This document shows, one piece after another, positions 38,501 through 43,615 of a stretch of DNA of 64,000 nucleotides. Made by a program: the position numbers and the translations under genes. Origin of the DNA: Patella vulgata (Eukaryota; Mollusca; Gastropoda; Patellidae); the NCBI RefSeq assembly GCF_932274485.2, contig NC_065879.2, positions 41,658,436 to 41,722,435 on the forward strand. Reading direction: 5' to 3'. Within the stretch, counting starts at the first letter, position 1. Each line of letters opens with the position of its first letter. The notes under the pieces are model-generated. The model had not been told where the DNA came from and did not search any database. It was given only the letters and a program-made list of their open reading frames with translations.

Positions 38501-41500
38501 CATCTAGAGTTGATTATGGTCTGGATAGGTTAATTAATGTCTAATTAATAATTTAGATAACATTTCAGGCCTAAAGAAAGATCTGCAATAGACAGATTCA
38601 GCTCTTGCATAATGTATGTTTAAGCTTTCTAACTGATAAACATTTTAAAATCATGGCAAAACAAGTTGGACACCAACACAATGTATCGGTACCTTTTAGC
38701 TATATATTTAATGACTTCCTTACTAACACCCTGCCACCATTTAAATCACACAAACAACATTATAATATGCCTGGTTTCAATTGAATGCATGTTGAACCAA
38801 TATGAAACGGGACCCGAAAAAAATTTAGAGCTCATTGTTCTAATATTACATTAACAAATACAAAATTCAAGATTTCTGTTGGCCGGCATCGTTGTCATAA
38901 TCTACTCTGTTTTCAAGACAAAAAAATTTAAAGCAGAAAAAAAAATACAAAATACTGTCCCTCCTAATAAAACAAAAGACACCCATATTGCGCCCATATG
39001 TATTGCAAGAAGTCATGAACTAGAATGACATTATGAAACAAATATTAGCTTCACTATATAAGCTTTGTATGATAATAGCTTGCAGGTGCTTGCTATTCTA
39101 TATTGTTTATAAACTAACTTATACGTTTATATATTTACATCTATAGCCTTTTTATACCTGACACAACATCAAACAATGGTATTACTTTACAATTTACTGT
39201 GCATATAAAATACCAGCAACCTTCCAACAATAATATATCTTTTATGTATATACCTCACAACTATAACCATTACTTTTAACCTTTATAGTAAATGCTTTCA
39301 TAATGCAAATTGAGTTTTTTTCTCAAATTTCCTATTGTTTAAAGCTTACCACACACCTTTACAAATCCATATAGACAATAAAAAAGATTTTGATTACATA
39401 CATATTTTATTGACATATTTTTTTCAACCCACTTCGATCAGTTATAGTTATGGACAATTAAAAAGATTTTCATTACATACATATTTAATTGACATTGTTT
39501 TTCAACCCACTTCGATCAGTTATGGGGCTGCAAATATATTTTGTACCATAAACCACCTATTATAACCATGCAAAATGATTACATATAAGTCGTAGAATTT
39601 GTAAAATTCTGAGATTTCTACTACCAGTAGAGACTTTCCATATTAGGTATGATGACAGTCAAATGCCATCAAAATTTTACTGCAGATTTAGTATACTCGG
39701 GAGCAGAAAGGGATAGGGACCATAAAGTCTACTTTACTCATCACATATTTTATCATTTCAATGTATGTAATCTTACCTTTTAGGCACATTTTCCGTCTTT
39801 TAAAATCCAGAACTGTTAAATTAGATGCTGAGAAAATACTGATATTCATTTGTAATGTGACATCCACCTCTGCAGACATTTTACCTGAACATGGAAAACT
39901 AACCTGGAAGACTGAAAATAAAAAAAGAAATACTCAAATAAAGTTTAATAGAGAATAATGATTGGAATGGCAGGAAGGGAAATCATTACTTTTTACAGGT
40001 TTATGAATTTGAAGAATAAGACTGTGCTTTAAAAGCAAAATACTCCAAAATAAGAGACATATAAAGATGAAATGGGGTTTAACATAAAACTTGTCTGAAC
40101 CAACTGGACTATAAATGAAGACAGGAATATGAAGTGAGAGAAATTCCAACTGTCAAGGGTTCGTTTACGTGCACTCCAACATGAACACAGGTCCTCAATT
40201 TTTGTCTAGTGCAAACTGACTTTTAGTTCATACACATTAAAATGTGTTTTAAAAAAGCATATCAGTCCAAAAATAATTAAAATCGATCAAGTGCTGGATT
40301 GATCACTTATAATAATTTTGTGATCAATATGATTTTTGTTAAAGTTACTTTTATTGTATGGTTTAAATATCTATATTTGCCTTTTAGTCTGGAATACTGG
40401 CCCTTTCTATGAATGACATCCTGTAGTCCAAAAAACAAGATGCCTTTGATTCATATAAAATCAAAGTGTTGATTTATATGATTCATGTTACTTTGATAAA
40501 AAGATAAAAAAATTTCCTTAAGGTTAACGGAAATTGGTTTTCCTTTTACATTTGGTTTCCCAGTTTGACAGCAAAAACAATGATACCTTACCTGATAAAT
40601 TATTGGGAACCTGCCCATCTTTACTTATATTAGCACTAGGTTGATTCATTGCTCGTGGGTTACTTACAGTAAAACCCATTCTATAAAACATCTAAAATAA
40701 CAAAACAATAATTATACACAGTTTGTTTATATTTAGTATTTGACATTCTCTAATGATAAAAGGTGAGTACATTGCAACAAATCCCACAGGTGATTGACAC
40801 AATATAGATACGTGTCCTTTTAGATAGATGTTAAATAGTAGATTCTGTCTTCAACATCCTGTGCCCTTCTTCATATTTTGGAAGGTACAGGGATATTGGA
40901 AATCAAGAACAAAACACTAGTATTGTACATTGTTCAATTACAAACTACTACTACTACTAATTTTTTAAACACAACATTATCAAAGCATCTAAAGACTGAA
41001 AATAGTTCAAGACGTATGAATGATTGAAGTTTGAAAAAAAAAAGCTTCACAAAGATATCTTGAATTGTTTCTAAGATGTACTGCAGAATAATAATTGCAT
41101 ACCAAAAACTCAATCAGATTTGATCCCCAACACAAAAATTATTCCACTGAGAACATTCATATTAGCAAAAGGCAATAGGCTGATACGTGTACATAGTTCC
41201 ATAAAGAAATCTTAAACAATTCATGGGATGTGCTCTGGAACAATAATTGTGCACTAAGTACTAAGCAAAATCTTCAGCAGGGAAACATGAAAGTTATTTG
41301 ACAGGTAAATTCATAAATAACAGTTTGGCATGGGATAATAAGGAAAATCACAAGGAATATTTCTGTGGAGACCTGCAAGCCCAGCAGACCAAATCAACAA
41401 TTGAGTTGATTGCTGATGTGATTGTCCTCTAACTACAAATTCTACTTATATTATAAGCTTAATTATAGTTGAAAAGAACTACCAGAATCTGATTCAAGAT

Positions 41501-41750
41501 CTTATGGTCATAAAATTCAATTTAAATATAGCAGTAGTCACATAACAACCACCCTCCACACTTCCGCAAATAACAAATCAAAATAAATAATGATCTGATG
41601 AGTAGAACTTTGTACTTACAGCTGGACTTTCTTTCAAGTTTTGCCATGTAAAATAAATATCTTCTACATCAGCAGGTATTGGTAAATTAAAAGAAAGAGC
41701 ATAATTGTTGATGATACCATTACGTACATAATACAATTCTGCCGTAATAC
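2259..41750 (-). CDS. RYK: RYK/Derailed-type Wnt receptor pseudokinase (13 spliced exons, 5' end incomplete)
   Basis: Thirteen exons (listed separately) join into 542 residues plus stop; each junction has GT/AG ends and compatible phases, and exon lengths sum to 1628 bases plus one base from a missing first exon. Residues 1-122 are a WIF domain (AELYYVRNGIINNYALSFN) with cysteines 85 and 120; KRRK at 115-118 is the family's tetrabasic cleavage motif. The transmembrane helix is about 162-184. The juxtamembrane part contains DTPNNAT. The kinase-like domain spans about 265-535: EGTFGKIYHG loop, VFIK lysine 299, IHKDIATRN (HKD, not HRD, 398-400), DNS instead of DFG (418-420), GDNENRP, SDVWAFG, and C-terminal GRYI. 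Family knowledge: RYK binds Wnt through the WIF domain and signals in axon guidance and polarity with little or no kinase activity. Human RYK is about 607 residues, so only the signal peptide and the extreme N-terminus are missing here. The locus exceeds 39 kb because of repeat-filled introns. Confidence 0.96.
2371..2967 (-). other. RYK intron 13
   Basis: Intron with a weak SINE-tail-like stretch at 2412-2478 (compare 33608-33665) and the diverged repeat near 2570. The 82-codon open frame at 2583-2831 has no recognisable product. Confidence 0.6.
2968..3104 (-). CDS. RYK: RYK exon 13
   Basis: Acceptor TTACAG and donor GTAAGT. Begins WAFGVTMWELMTMGQQPYAD and ends CPDE plus two bases of Leu. 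Kinase subdomains IX-X; it matches human RYK WAFGVTLWELMTLGQTPY closely. Starts in phase 0, ends with two bases of the split codon. Confidence 0.96.
3405..3564 (-). CDS. RYK: RYK exon 12 (degenerate DFG exon)
   Basis: Acceptor TTACAG and donor GTATGT. Encodes VDSDLVVKIMDNSLSRDLFP, then GDNENRP and SPASDV. DNS occupies the DFG position (DNA in human RYK), so the metal-binding Asp remains but Phe and Gly are replaced. This marks the RYK family and a pseudokinase. Confidence 0.97.
3565..4448 (-). other. RYK intron 11, nothing recognised
   Basis: 884 bp of AT-rich intron with no element termini or coding potential that I could see. Confidence 0.6.
4449..4558 (-). CDS. RYK: RYK exon 11 (HKD catalytic loop)
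   Basis: Acceptor TTTGTAG and donor GTAAGT. Encodes SLSTQQLVYMEIQIIRGIQY followed by IIHKDIATRNC. HKD replaces the canonical HRD, as in human RYK (VIHKDLAARN). Starts in phase 0, ends with two bases of a Val codon. Confidence 0.96.
5455..5797 (+). CDS. Low-complexity basic/acidic reading frame inside the GC-rich element
   Basis: ATG at 5455 opens MPLKKGKPR and runs into a 12-G tract; the following frame, offset by one base, reads GRRRGSKAADVSAPPQKRAK, RKPPSIVSDVSVDEE, two SSSSEEEQPTAAEAQAQ repeats, a QDQDQEQEQE tract and ends NIPNN at a TAG. The offset sits on the G tract, so tract length decides whether one protein of about 114 residues exists. Basic KRAKRKPP looks like a nuclear localisation signal. 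No family was recognised; it could be the N-terminus of a transposon DNA-binding protein or a captured fragment. Confidence 0.4.
5606..5713 (+). repeat. 54-bp tandem duplication
   Basis: Two copies of a 54-bp unit (5606-5659, 5660-5713) encode the duplicated SSSSEEEQPTAAEAQAQ block. 54 is divisible by three, so the reading frame is kept. Confidence 0.9.
6311..7376 (-). other. Rest of RYK intron 10
   Basis: AT-rich intron after the GC-rich element; no further element or coding exon recognised. Confidence 0.5.
7377..7579 (-). CDS. RYK: RYK exon 10 (N-lobe, helix C to hinge)
   Basis: Acceptor TTTTTTCCAG and donor GTAAGT. After two bases completing Asp it encodes QAKTDQVQLFMTESSQLKGL, HPNINPVIGSC, QPMCIYQYSNEGNLKKFLQK and ends ECGSHY. 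Open reading continues past the donor to about 7281, but the splice to exon 11 restores the family sequence, so the extension is intronic. Confidence 0.95.
7580..8324 (-). other. RYK intron 9, nothing recognised
   Basis: 745 bp of AT-rich intron without visible repeats or coding potential. Confidence 0.55.
8325..8417 (-). CDS. RYK: RYK exon 9 (glycine loop and VFIK lysine)
   Basis: Acceptor TTGTAG and donor GTAAAG. Encodes the second half of EGTFGKIYHGVL and VFIKAIS, the ATP-loop and Lys strand. The first glycine of the usual GxGxxG is absent, as in other RYK proteins. It joins exon 10 as ISDQAKTDQ (human VKDQASEIQ). Confidence 0.95.
8719..8844 (-). CDS. RYK: RYK exon 8 (juxtamembrane to kinase start)
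   Basis: Acceptor TTTCAG and donor GTAAGA. Encodes LPNFRRGISAIAELKPTDVK and then IAIERKRLSLGEILLEG. The second half corresponds to human IAISRERITLKDVLQEG; the first half is poorly conserved linker. Confidence 0.94.
8845..9999 (-). other. RYK intron 7, nothing firm
   Basis: Contains partial local duplications near 8850-8970 (repeated TCAAACCTGAAAT-like words) and a 60-codon minus frame at 9174-9356 with no recognisable domain. Exons 7 and 8 splice in phase without it. Confidence 0.5.
10000..10082 (-). CDS. RYK: RYK exon 7 (juxtamembrane SSSSQ/DTPNNAT linker)
   Basis: Acceptor TTCTTCAG and donor GTAACT. Encodes DSSSSQALTAQSQTFLRPDT then PNNATGA. Human RYK has SSSSQGLSQPSTQ and RADTPNNAT at the same place, so this cytoplasmic linker is unusually well kept. 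Confidence 0.94.
10342..10501 (-). CDS. RYK: RYK exon 6 (transmembrane helix)
   Basis: Acceptor TTCTTCACAG and donor GTAAGT. Encodes ASRTDSLTTSTHIFYIAVGC, a hydrophobic ACALILLIALAVAVYY stretch and a basic stop-transfer LNSQKSADRYSKR. Human RYK reads TSTRVFYISVG at the same point. The open frame continues upstream through a T-run, but that is intron. Confidence 0.95.
10821..10898 (-). CDS. RYK: RYK exon 5 (extracellular stalk)
   Basis: Acceptor TTTTTCAG and donor GTAAGA. Encodes GVWAKDLPSSKHVMGNFSQQ then DQHFQ between the WIF domain and the membrane, with one N-linked glycosylation motif (NFS). The stalk is poorly conserved. Both phases fit exons 4 and 6 exactly, which is the main support. 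Confidence 0.87.
11034..12037. mobile_element. ~1-kb terminal-inverted-repeat element with G-rich interior
   Basis: The ends are inverted copies beginning TATGRGAAACAATCACTGGT and continuing about 45 bp. AATTTG occurs just outside both ends (11028-11033, 12039-12044), a likely short target duplication. The interior holds GC-rich blocks at 11109-11180 and 11860-11940 with runs of 7-12 G or C, unlike the AT-rich ends, so a second element may have inserted. No transposase. Confidence 0.75.
11109..11940. repeat. G/C-tract block inside the 11-12 kb element
   Basis: Edges carry CCCGGGGGGG, TGTCCCCCCC and the 12-G run near 11868 followed by ACCCCCAGACCCCCTGCAG. Repeated phrases (ATGGTCTCAGATAGC, 11277 and 11823) show an internal partial duplication. 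Possibly a separate repeat nested in the inverted-repeat element. Confidence 0.5.
12038..12728. other. RYK intron 4 stretch with a short local repeat
   Basis: A GCAGGAGTATGCATGCAT phrase occurs twice near 12177-12220. Otherwise AT-rich with nothing recognised. Confidence 0.5.
12729..14080 (+). mobile_element. ~150-bp-unit element, family GTCCCC, copy 1 (interrupted)
   Basis: Starts AGCCAACAGTGAGGCTGATG and continues as diverged ~150-bp units (CCAATCAAATTGCTTATC, AGCAGAAAATGCTCAT, CAAGTTTGAACATTCTA) up to the usual GTGTCCCAAAAAGTGT end motif. Interrupted by a TTAA-flanked element at 12991-13500. No coding capacity. The copy at 20936-22300 is the best reference. Confidence 0.85.
12991..13500. 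mobile_element. TTAA-flanked short element, family 2, nested copy
   Basis: Bounded by TTAA at 12991-12994 and 13497-13500, with imperfect inverted ends AGGAGCTAAATCGC / AGTAGCTAAGTCTC. The host sequence reads CCTCAA-TTAA-insert-TTAA-AAGCAGAG; the same unit at 21211 reads CCTCAATTAAAAGCAGAG with no insert, so the TTAA duplication is directly visible. A related copy lies at 60895-61300. A piggyBac-type transposase is the likely mobiliser (inference from TTAA). Confidence 0.85.
14414..15602. mobile_element. TTAA-flanked element, family 4, with 32-bp perfect ends
   Basis: TTAA at 14414-14417 and 15599-15602 flank perfect inverted ends AGGACAATATTGGTGTCAGT plus 12 more bases. A second inverted pair lies further in (TCTGCTCACTRATAATTCCT). 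The centre (14577-15287) is occupied by a family-GTTGCC tandem-unit element. No transposase. Confidence 0.85.
14577..15287 (+). mobile_element. ~150-bp-unit element, family GTTGCC, copy 1
   Basis: Begins AAGATAGGTTGCCAGGCAAC (hairpin GTTGCC-A-GGCAAC) then CATACGCCCA; ends CACATTTCAATGTGGGCGTA. Internal units repeat every 150-151 bp (CCTCTAGAG at 14898, 15049, 15199). The TACGCCCA start and TGGGCGTA end are inverted. Sits inside the TTAA family 4 element. Confidence 0.85.
15603..16147. other. RYK intron 4 stretch, nothing recognised
   Basis: AT-rich, no element termini or coding potential seen. Confidence 0.5.
16148..16655. mobile_element. TTAA-flanked element, family 3, copy 1
   Basis: TTAA at both edges; left end CGATACATTCCCGGG, right end inverted AGATAGCTAGGTTCCC-like. 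Shares long stretches (AAACTGGGTGATTTGATGAT; GGAATCCAGTATTTTTCTAG) with 50819-51406. Confidence 0.75.
16656..17864. other. RYK intron 4 stretch with one perfect short inverted repeat
   Basis: Mostly AT-rich and unremarkable. At 17649-17664 and 17697-17712 a perfect 16-bp inverted repeat (CACAAAATTCTCAGTA) encloses a 32-base loop. Confidence 0.6.
17865..18237 (+). mobile_element. ~150-bp-unit element, family GTTGCC, copy 2, truncated
   Basis: Has the left hairpin start AGATAGGTTGCCAGGCAACG and CATACGCCCACAGCAGC, then one unit; breaks off after AAGTGATCAAGG without the GGGCGTA end. Confidence 0.8.
18238..19503. other. RYK intron 4 stretch, possible diverged element
   Basis: CTCTTAATCCC near 18291 and GGGATTAAGAATG near 18740 are roughly inverted and could bound a degraded ~450-bp element. 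Nothing else was recognised. Confidence 0.3.
19504..19612. repeat. 55-bp tandem duplication of a hairpin unit
   Basis: Two ~85% identical copies (19504-19558, 19559-19612). Each contains AGTGTGAAAC near its start and the inverted GTTTCACAC or a diverged form near its end, so each unit can fold. Confidence 0.85.
19613..19880 (+). mobile_element. tRNA-derived SINE, family A, copy 1
   Basis: The body shares GTTTCCTCCCACTGCTAAAG and ATTGAAATAAAATTGAACCA with the copies at 35353 and 37861 and ends TTAAACCCCATCTCTCTC. The 5' tRNA-like head is diverged. Confidence 0.8.
19881..20935. other. RYK intron 4 stretch, nothing recognised
   Basis: AT-rich intron; no coding or repeat signal that I can support. 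Confidence 0.5.
20936..22300 (+). mobile_element. ~150-bp-unit element, family GTCCCC, copy 2 (most complete)
   Basis: Starts CAACAGTGAGGCTGATGTCC with GTCCCCGGCC and ends in a hairpin at 22271-22300 (GTCCCCTGC ... GCGGGGGAC). The interior is seven or so units; CCAATCAAATTGCTTAT recurs at 21248, 21376, 21529, 21678, 21826, 21944 and 22093, a period near 149 bp with two shortened units. Two subtypes alternate (CAAAGTCTTGACC and CAAAGCATCAACC), so the higher-order unit is about 300 bp. The tail GACGGACCGACAGACGGAC precedes the hairpin. Resembles the pearl/Helentron-like non-autonomous elements of molluscs in architecture (inference). No protein. Confidence 0.88.
22461..24009 (-). mobile_element. 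Tc1-like DNA transposon, decayed
   Basis: 1549 bp flanked by TA (22459-22460 and 24010-24011), with inverted ends CACTCTTCAAAAAAGTAGGG / TACTCTTCAAAAAAAGTAGG. The minus strand carries a transposase broken by about three frame changes. It is related to, but clearly a different subfamily from, the intact element at 55741-57279. Confidence 0.92.
22675..23681 (-). pseudogene. Tc1-like transposase remnant
   Basis: Pieces in order: MRRLQHDERLCAIGMLQVGS and VSQSVISRLWNRYQ (helix-turn-helix, from 23681); TIRNRL and VMFSDESRF (first catalytic Asp, ~23250); HFIFQDDNARAH (second Asp, ~22985); EHVWDM with the third acidic residue (~22870); RLIRSMPQRIAECL to the end near 22675. Frame changes lie near 23400, 23100 and 22875. 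A short deletion after RGSVMV removes the WGGI motif. Confidence 0.9.
24043..24424 (-). mobile_element. TTAA-flanked element, family 1, copy 1
   Basis: TTAA at both edges. Inverted ends ACATGCCTATT / AGATACATTATGGGAG. The interior shares ATTAATTAGACATTAATTAA and TTGAATGAAATTTTCA with four other copies. It begins only 33 bp past the decayed Tc1 element. Confidence 0.85.
24425..25886. other. RYK intron 4 stretch, nothing recognised
   Basis: AT-rich intron; no coding or repeat signal that I can support. Confidence 0.5.
26017..26880 (+). mobile_element. ~150-bp-unit element, family GTTGCC, copy 3
   Basis: Begins AAGATAGGCTGGCAGGCAAC, has several ~150-bp units with TTTAGCCTCTAGAG and GTGTATAAATTTAAAGTCAA, and ends ACGACCACATTTCA, where a CACACACA run replaces the normal GTGGGCGTA terminus. 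Confidence 0.85.
26876..26898. repeat. CA microsatellite
   Basis: Imperfect CA repeat (CACACACACCCACACACAC) at the broken 3' edge of the neighbouring element. Confidence 0.85.
26998..27050. repeat. Degenerate telomere-like CCCTAA stretch
   Basis: CCCTAACCCTGG, CCCTAATGCTTACCC and ACCCTAACCTAAA occur within 53 bp, interrupted by mismatches. Animal telomeres use TTAGGG/CCCTAA; this is a weak interstitial remnant or chance. Confidence 0.4.
28137..29509. other. RYK intron 4 stretch, nothing recognised
   Basis: AT-rich intron; no coding or repeat signal that I can support. Confidence 0.5.
29510..29969 (-). mobile_element. TTAA-flanked element, family 1, copy 2 (diverged)
   Basis: TTAA at both edges; ACATACATTATGCAAGAGCT at the left and inverted AATGTATATTTAA at the right; shares TTGAATTATTATAGCAAGAA with the 53401 copy. 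The middle is strongly diverged. Confidence 0.7.
30215..30400. repeat. Minisatellite, TTTCTACAAACTCTGTACC type
   Basis: Variants of TTTCTCAACATTTCTACA and ACTCTGTACCAATC alternate with a ~24/32-bp spacing. A related block lies at 30655-30755. The repetitive minus-strand frame (RNVKKDWYR, VCRKFEKDW) is a consequence, not a gene. Confidence 0.8.
30655..30755. repeat. Second block of the same minisatellite
   Basis: ACAAACTCTGTACCAATTTT, CAAGCTCTACACCACTCTTT and ACAAACTCTACACCACTCTT repeat here, ~250 bp from the first block; the intervening 30400-30655 has a C/A-rich stretch and GA-rich sequence. Confidence 0.75.
30756..34502. other. RYK intron 4 stretch, mostly featureless
   Basis: AT-rich. 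A SINE-tail-like fragment (AATGGGGCTTAATGTC) sits at 33617-33635, and a G-rich tract (GAGGGGGTGGGGGGTGGAGG) at 33711-33742. No coding exon supported. Confidence 0.5.
34503..34893 (+). mobile_element. TTAA-flanked element, family 1, copy 3
   Basis: TTAA at 34503-34506 and 34890-34893; ends AGATACATTATGTAGGA and inverted ACATGCGTTATGCAAGAGCT. 391 bp, no coding capacity. Confidence 0.88.
34894..35339. other. RYK intron 4 stretch, nothing recognised
   Basis: AT-rich; no element termini seen. Confidence 0.5.
35353..35642 (-). mobile_element. tRNA-derived SINE, family A, copy 2 (clean insertion)
   Basis: Flanked by an exact 13-bp duplication GTGAAATAATGGA (35340-35352, 35643-35655). On the minus strand the head reads GGATGGCCTAGTGGTCTAGA (A-box-like) and GGTTTCGAGCCC (B-box, 35563-35552). 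The body has GGTTTCCTCCCACTGCTAAA and the tail TTAAACCCCATTTCTCTC with a TC run. The exact duplication suggests a fairly young copy. Confidence 0.93.
35948..36946 (+). mobile_element. ~150-bp-unit element, family GTCCCC, copy 3
   Basis: Starts CCAACAGTGAGGCTGATGTC with GTCCCCCCGCC; units as in copy 2; ends GTGTGACGGACAGACAGATG and ACCCATTTTAATAGT but lacks the terminal GGGGGAC hairpin. Contains the 27-bp triplication at 36462-36542. Confidence 0.85.
36462..36542 (+). repeat. 27-bp perfect triplication
   Basis: GAACTCCATCAAGGCATTCA plus CCTAATA occurs three times in a row, starting at 36462, 36489 and 36516; single in the sibling units, so it is a recent local expansion. Confidence 0.95.
36947..37860. 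other. RYK intron 4 stretch
   Basis: Holds an 11-G run near 37047. An open plus frame at 37136-37549 (137 codons) has low-complexity, AT-driven content and no recognisable domain. Confidence 0.5.
37861..38148 (-). mobile_element. tRNA-derived SINE, family A, copy 3
   Basis: GA run then ATGGGGTTTAACATCCACTT, GTCTTTAGCAGTGGGAGGAA and a minus-strand head GGATGGCCGAATGGTTAGCA. Same layout as 35353-35642 but more diverged. Confidence 0.88.
38220..38623 (+). mobile_element. TTAA-flanked element, family 1, copy 4
   Basis: TTAA at 38220-38223 and 38620-38623; ends AGATGCATTATGGGAGA and inverted ACATACATTATGCAAGAGCT. Closest to the 24043 copy (shared GACTTTAGTAATGATGA-type interior, inverted). Confidence 0.88.
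38624..39373. other. RYK intron 4 stretch, nothing recognised
   Basis: AT-rich; no supported feature. Confidence 0.5.
39374..39531. repeat. 79-bp tandem duplication
   Basis: GACAATAAAAAAGATTTTGA at 39374 recurs diverged at 39453; both units end TTCAACCCACTTCGATCAGT. Confidence 0.88.
39777..39911 (-). CDS. RYK: RYK exon 4 (WIF domain end, KRRK motif)
   Basis: Acceptor TATTTTCAG and donor GTAAGA. Encodes FQVSFPCSGKMSAEVDVTLQ, MNISIFSASNLTVLDF, KRRKMCLK. Human RYK has NFTVLNFKRRKMCYK. Two cysteines probably form the WIF disulfide. It is separated from exon 5 by a 28,878-bp intron, yet the phase matches (G plus CT gives Ala). Confidence 0.95.
40070..40197 (-). mobile_element. SINE family B fragment
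   Basis: Minus-strand tail GATGAAATGGGGTTTAAC and, after a gap, ATTCCAACTGTCAAGGGTTC and AACACAGGTCCTC, which match the complete copy at 45615-45987 in inverse orientation. Lies in RYK intron 3. Confidence 0.75.
40592..40691 (-). CDS. RYK: RYK exon 3 (WIF domain middle)
   Basis: Acceptor ATTTTAG and donor GTAAGG. Encodes MFYRMGFTVSNPRAMNQPSA and NISKDGQVPNNLS; human has VEYKLGFQVDNVLAMDMPQV and NISVQGEVPRTLS. The first codon happens to be ATG but is internal, since exon 2 joins in phase 0. Confidence 0.93.
40692..41619 (-). other. RYK intron 2, nothing recognised
   Basis: 928 bp of AT-rich intron; no element termini seen. Confidence 0.5.
41620..41750 (-). CDS. RYK: RYK exon 2 (WIF domain start)
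   Basis: Acceptor TATTTCAG and donor GTAAGT. After two bases completing Gly it encodes ITAELYYVRNGIINNYALSF, NLPIPADVEDIYFTWQNLKE, SPA. Human has LDAELYYVRNDLISHYALSF. It needs a preceding exon ending in one base of a Gly codon. Confidence 0.95.
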
Positions 41751-41831
41751 CTGAAATAGATAAATTATCTGATTAATTTAACATTTTAAAACTTCCAAGT
41801 TTATCCAAAGAAAACTTAGCTCCACTGCACA

Positions 41832-42254
41832 TAGTGACTGAGGCTGATGTCCCCTGCCTCAATCCCAAAGTGGATGACACTCATAATTACATTTGTACTT
41901 GCACATTTATCTTTTGTATAAAGCATTACAATCAAATTGTTCATCTGTCTGCTGAACCTGAGAAGAAAATGCTCACTATCACACTTAGACCTAAGTTTCA
42001 TCACTCTCCATCAATAGATTAGAAGCAGAGTATTGTGTTTCAAATCAAATAGTTCATCTCTGCTTAACCTAAGACCAACAGGAGGAAAGCTGCTTAGTCT
42101 GAGCAGAATATGTGCACCATCAAGCTCTGTCACAACATTAACCTAATGAATTATTAGAATATTACACTTGAAATAAAGCAGAGTTATTGTGTACCAAAAA
42201 GTATGACACACAACCCCATTTTGGTAGTCACCAGCTTTCTTCAAAAGACCAAGG
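41832..42254 (+). mobile_element. ~150-bp-unit element, family GTCCCC, copy 4 (short, diverged)
   Basis: TGACTGAGGCTGATGTCCCC at the start, AAGAAGAAAATGCTCAC-like units and CCAAAAAGTATGACACACA at the end. Old and degraded; upstream of RYK exon 2, inside intron 1 if the 43616 exon is real. Confidence 0.8.
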
Positions 42255-42809
42255 ACAACCATTACATACATATATATTCATTATAATCATACTATAATAA
42301 ATCAACAAGTCTGTATGCTTTAAATAACAGATCTACTTTCCCCAATGAGTTTCTATGAAAAAAATAAAAAGATGCTAAGAATTATGGAAAAGAACAGAAT
42401 TTGTTAATCAACTCCTTGTTTATCATTGATTGATTAATGTGTATAGAAAAGGAAGGGTTTATATATTTCAGTTTATGATTTTACCCATTAACCAAGAACT
42501 CAGTAAGCTTACATGATGATAAAAAATTTTCAGAATTTTCAGTAAAATACTGATTCAAAATCTGTACTTGGAGGTCTTAAAATTCCAAAATTTCAATGAT
42601 TTTCATAATTGTGAGTTTGAAATATGGCTGTACAATTGAAACTAAATAAGCTGCAAGCATCAGTCTGTCTAGACACACAAGCTAGGCCCAAATTACATTG
42701 ACAATTTCTATTGTCAGTGTCTGGGTTATGTCTTGTTTGTCATTTGGTTGTTCCAATATATTATATTGGATGGAGAGCAATTTTCTCATTTAAAGTGCCA
42801 TTTATACAG
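42255..42809. other. AT-rich stretch, nothing recognised
   Basis: No element or exon recognised. Confidence 0.5.
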
Positions 42810-43273
42810 TCACTGTAACTCAGGCATCATTGAATCTTGTGTATCTAGCACTAATTTCTTTCACATTCGTTTAATATCAAATCTTTGTTTAAAAAATCGT
42901 TTATAATCACCAAAAATCATCTAATTTGTACTTGTGTCCAGTTTAAAGCTGACTGATTAATTTTGATAATGAGTGTCCAATTTACAAGTATTTAATTTCC
43001 TGAGCACTATTCAAAAATTAATCATTATACATCATTAATTAATTGGGTTGTTTATTTTTTAACAGTGATTGAGAAATTAAACAAGCTTGTAAATTGGACA
43101 CTCATTAACAAAATTGAATGGTCAGCTTTAAACTGGACAGAAGTACAAATTAAATGATTTATGGTGATTTTAAACAGTTTTTATGAATTTTTAAATAAAG
43201 ATTGGATATTAAACGAATGTGAAAGAAATTAGTGCTAGATACACAAGATTAAATGATACCTGGGTTACAGTGA
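42810..43273. mobile_element. 464-bp foldback (long inverted repeat) element
   Basis: Arms of about 200-230 bp (42810-~43035 and ~43050-43273) are inverted copies starting TCACTGTAACYCAGGYATCA and sharing TCTTGTGTATCTAGCACTAA and TCCAGTTTAAAGCTGA, with only a short centre. A transcript would form a long near-perfect hairpin. Family unknown; no clear target duplication. Confidence 0.9.
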
Positions 43274-43615
43274 GTTGTTTCTCTTCAAATATTTTTTTAC
43301 AAAATATTAAAACTTTCTTTAATTAACATGGTCAATTTGAGTGGGCATTAAGGTTTAAATGATACCCTTTCATAATTTTTTAAAACCAAACAGTGTAAAA
43401 TTATGATTTTTATGAATCTGAGTAATGAATTCAAAAAGATGAATGTAATTTCTATAAAAATTGAAAAATTTATTATTGTCACTTTAAGTCTGCAAAATCT
43501 ATTGTCTATAAAAAAAACTGTTAAACTTATGTAAATGTTGCCAAAATCATCGTAAAGTTTAGCTAACTTAACTAGCACCTGGTTGGCGTTCACCAATGGA
43601 AACACTTCAATTTAC

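Noticed and set aside
40689-40691. ATG at the start of RYK exon 3 as a possible start codon
   Set aside because: It directly follows an acceptor and joins exon 2 in phase 0 within the WIF domain, so it is internal.
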